Shown here in pieces: positions 63,743-64,000 of a DNA stretch of 64,000 nucleotides (positions are counted from its first letter, which is position 1; the number at the start of each line of letters is the position of its first letter). The stretch covers positions 3,162,001-3,226,000 of the forward strand of contig NZ_CP040078.1 of the NCBI RefSeq assembly GCF_005280735.1. The letters are read 5' to 3'. The stretch comes from Trinickia violacea (GTDB taxonomy: Bacteria > Pseudomonadota > Gammaproteobacteria > Burkholderiales > Burkholderiaceae). Under the pieces are notes generated by a model. The model was not told the origin of the DNA. It searched no databases and saw only the letters and a program-made list of their open reading frames with translations. The translations under genes and the position numbers were made by a program.

Positions 63743-64000
63743 TCTCCCTCCCGGCAGGCACGCGCATCTGGATCGCTGCGGGCATCACCGACATGCGCTG
63801 CGGCTTCCAGGGGCTGGCCGCGAAGGTACAAACAGCGCTTGAGGAGAATCCGCTGGGCGGCAACGTCTACATCTTCCGGGGCCGTCGAGGTGACCTGGTG
63901 AAGATCCTTTGGGCAACGGAGGACGGAATCTGGCTACTCGCGAAGCGGCTTGAACGAGGCCGTTTTATATGGCCTGAGGCAGACGGTGGCAAGGTCCATT
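63739..64000 (+). CDS. tnpB: IS66 accessory protein TnpB, 5' part (runs off the right edge)
   Basis: Eighty-seven codons to the window end: RIWIAAGITDMRCGFQGLAA, NPLGGNVYIFRGRRGDLVKI and GIWLLAKRLERGRFIWPEAD, matching IS66 TnpB. No lesion is seen. Confidence 0.88.
   Translation, partial: MISLPAGTRIWIAAGITDMRCGFQGLAAKVQTALEENPLGGNVYIFRGRRGDLVKILWATEDGIWLLAKRLERGRFIWPEADGGKVH

Larger units (their letters stand above)
63254..64000 (+). mobile_element. IS66-family element, left part (continues beyond the window)
   Basis: The IS66 left end gtaagcggctcacgtcggcc starts at 63254. tnpA and tnpB follow in normal order; tnpC and the right end lie outside. This copy belongs to a different IS66 group from the one at 981. 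Confidence 0.85.

Noticed and set aside
1..64000. tRNA, rRNA, CRISPR arrays, replication origin or integration sites
   Set aside because: Looked for T-loop-like GTTCGA motifs, regular short repeats and DnaA-box clusters by eye; none was convincing. tRNAscan-SE and a CRISPR finder would settle it.

Overview
The window reads as chromosome of a Burkholderiaceae beta-proteobacterium (Burkholderia, Paraburkholderia, Caballeronia or Mycetohabitans type). The basis is gene content and composition: GC-rich coding sequence, several IS families, Burkholderia-style two-partner secretion (TPS) genes, a glucodextranase-type GH15 enzyme, a Wzm/Wzt polysaccharide exporter and an Anbu-type proteasome operon. 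About a third of the recognisable genes are broken, often several times, and relics of at least seven IS families (IS66, IS5, ISAs1, IS110, IS6, IS4 and an integrase-core transposase) lie between the intact genes. This looks like an accessory region in active decay, as in host-restricted or recently bottlenecked lineages. The species assignment is inference.

Layout. 0-12 kb: the 5' end of a GH15 glucoamylase-like gene, a near-complete IS66, a RidA-like gene behind an IS66 scar, an acyltransferase, two copies of a terminator-bearing leader element that each precede a small gene, a group II intron scrap, a glutathione S-transferase and an AT-rich secreted beta-helix protein. 12-21.6 kb: a TPS/CDI-like island on the minus strand, with two truncated TpsA genes, a damaged TpsB, a Par27-like parvulin, small membrane or lipoproteins, a 265-aa protein of unknown function, and an orphan toxin tail with candidate immunity genes. 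21.6-27 kb: an intact trimeric autotransporter, a Tdi1-like immunity fragment and a chimeric ISAs1 transposase. 27-39 kb: two GT2 glycosyltransferases, a prophage head-gene remnant, IS6 elements, a methyltransferase with a coupled GT34-like glycosyltransferase, an S41 protease, Wzt/Wzm and an epimerase stump.

39-44.4 kb: a second TPS module repeating the order 265-aa protein, cysteine-rich lipoprotein, TpsA, with the TpsA cut by a transposase fragment. 45-49 kb: a decayed phage block (regulator-like protein, ParB/methylase fusion scar, DUF3489 protein, DUF1073 portal with several frameshifts, terminase tail). 50.7-52.2 kb: a dead IS4-family copy still flanked by an 11-bp target duplication. 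53-57 kb: an integrase pseudogene, a PhyH-type dioxygenase and a TPR-glycosyltransferase. 57.4-60.8 kb: an Anbu operon in which the ATP-grasp, alpha-E and transglutaminase genes are all broken while Anbu is open and catalytically complete. 60.7-62.4 kb: a second TPR-glycosyltransferase and the tail of a third. The window ends in another IS66.

The surviving functions are surface biology (adhesin, polysaccharide export, glycosylation), periplasmic folding or proteolysis, and orphan immunity-like genes. The exported toxins and the mobile elements are mostly dead. The most unusual signals are the repeated TPS accessory module, the duplicated leader RNA and the lone surviving Anbu. No tRNA, rRNA or CRISPR array was seen.
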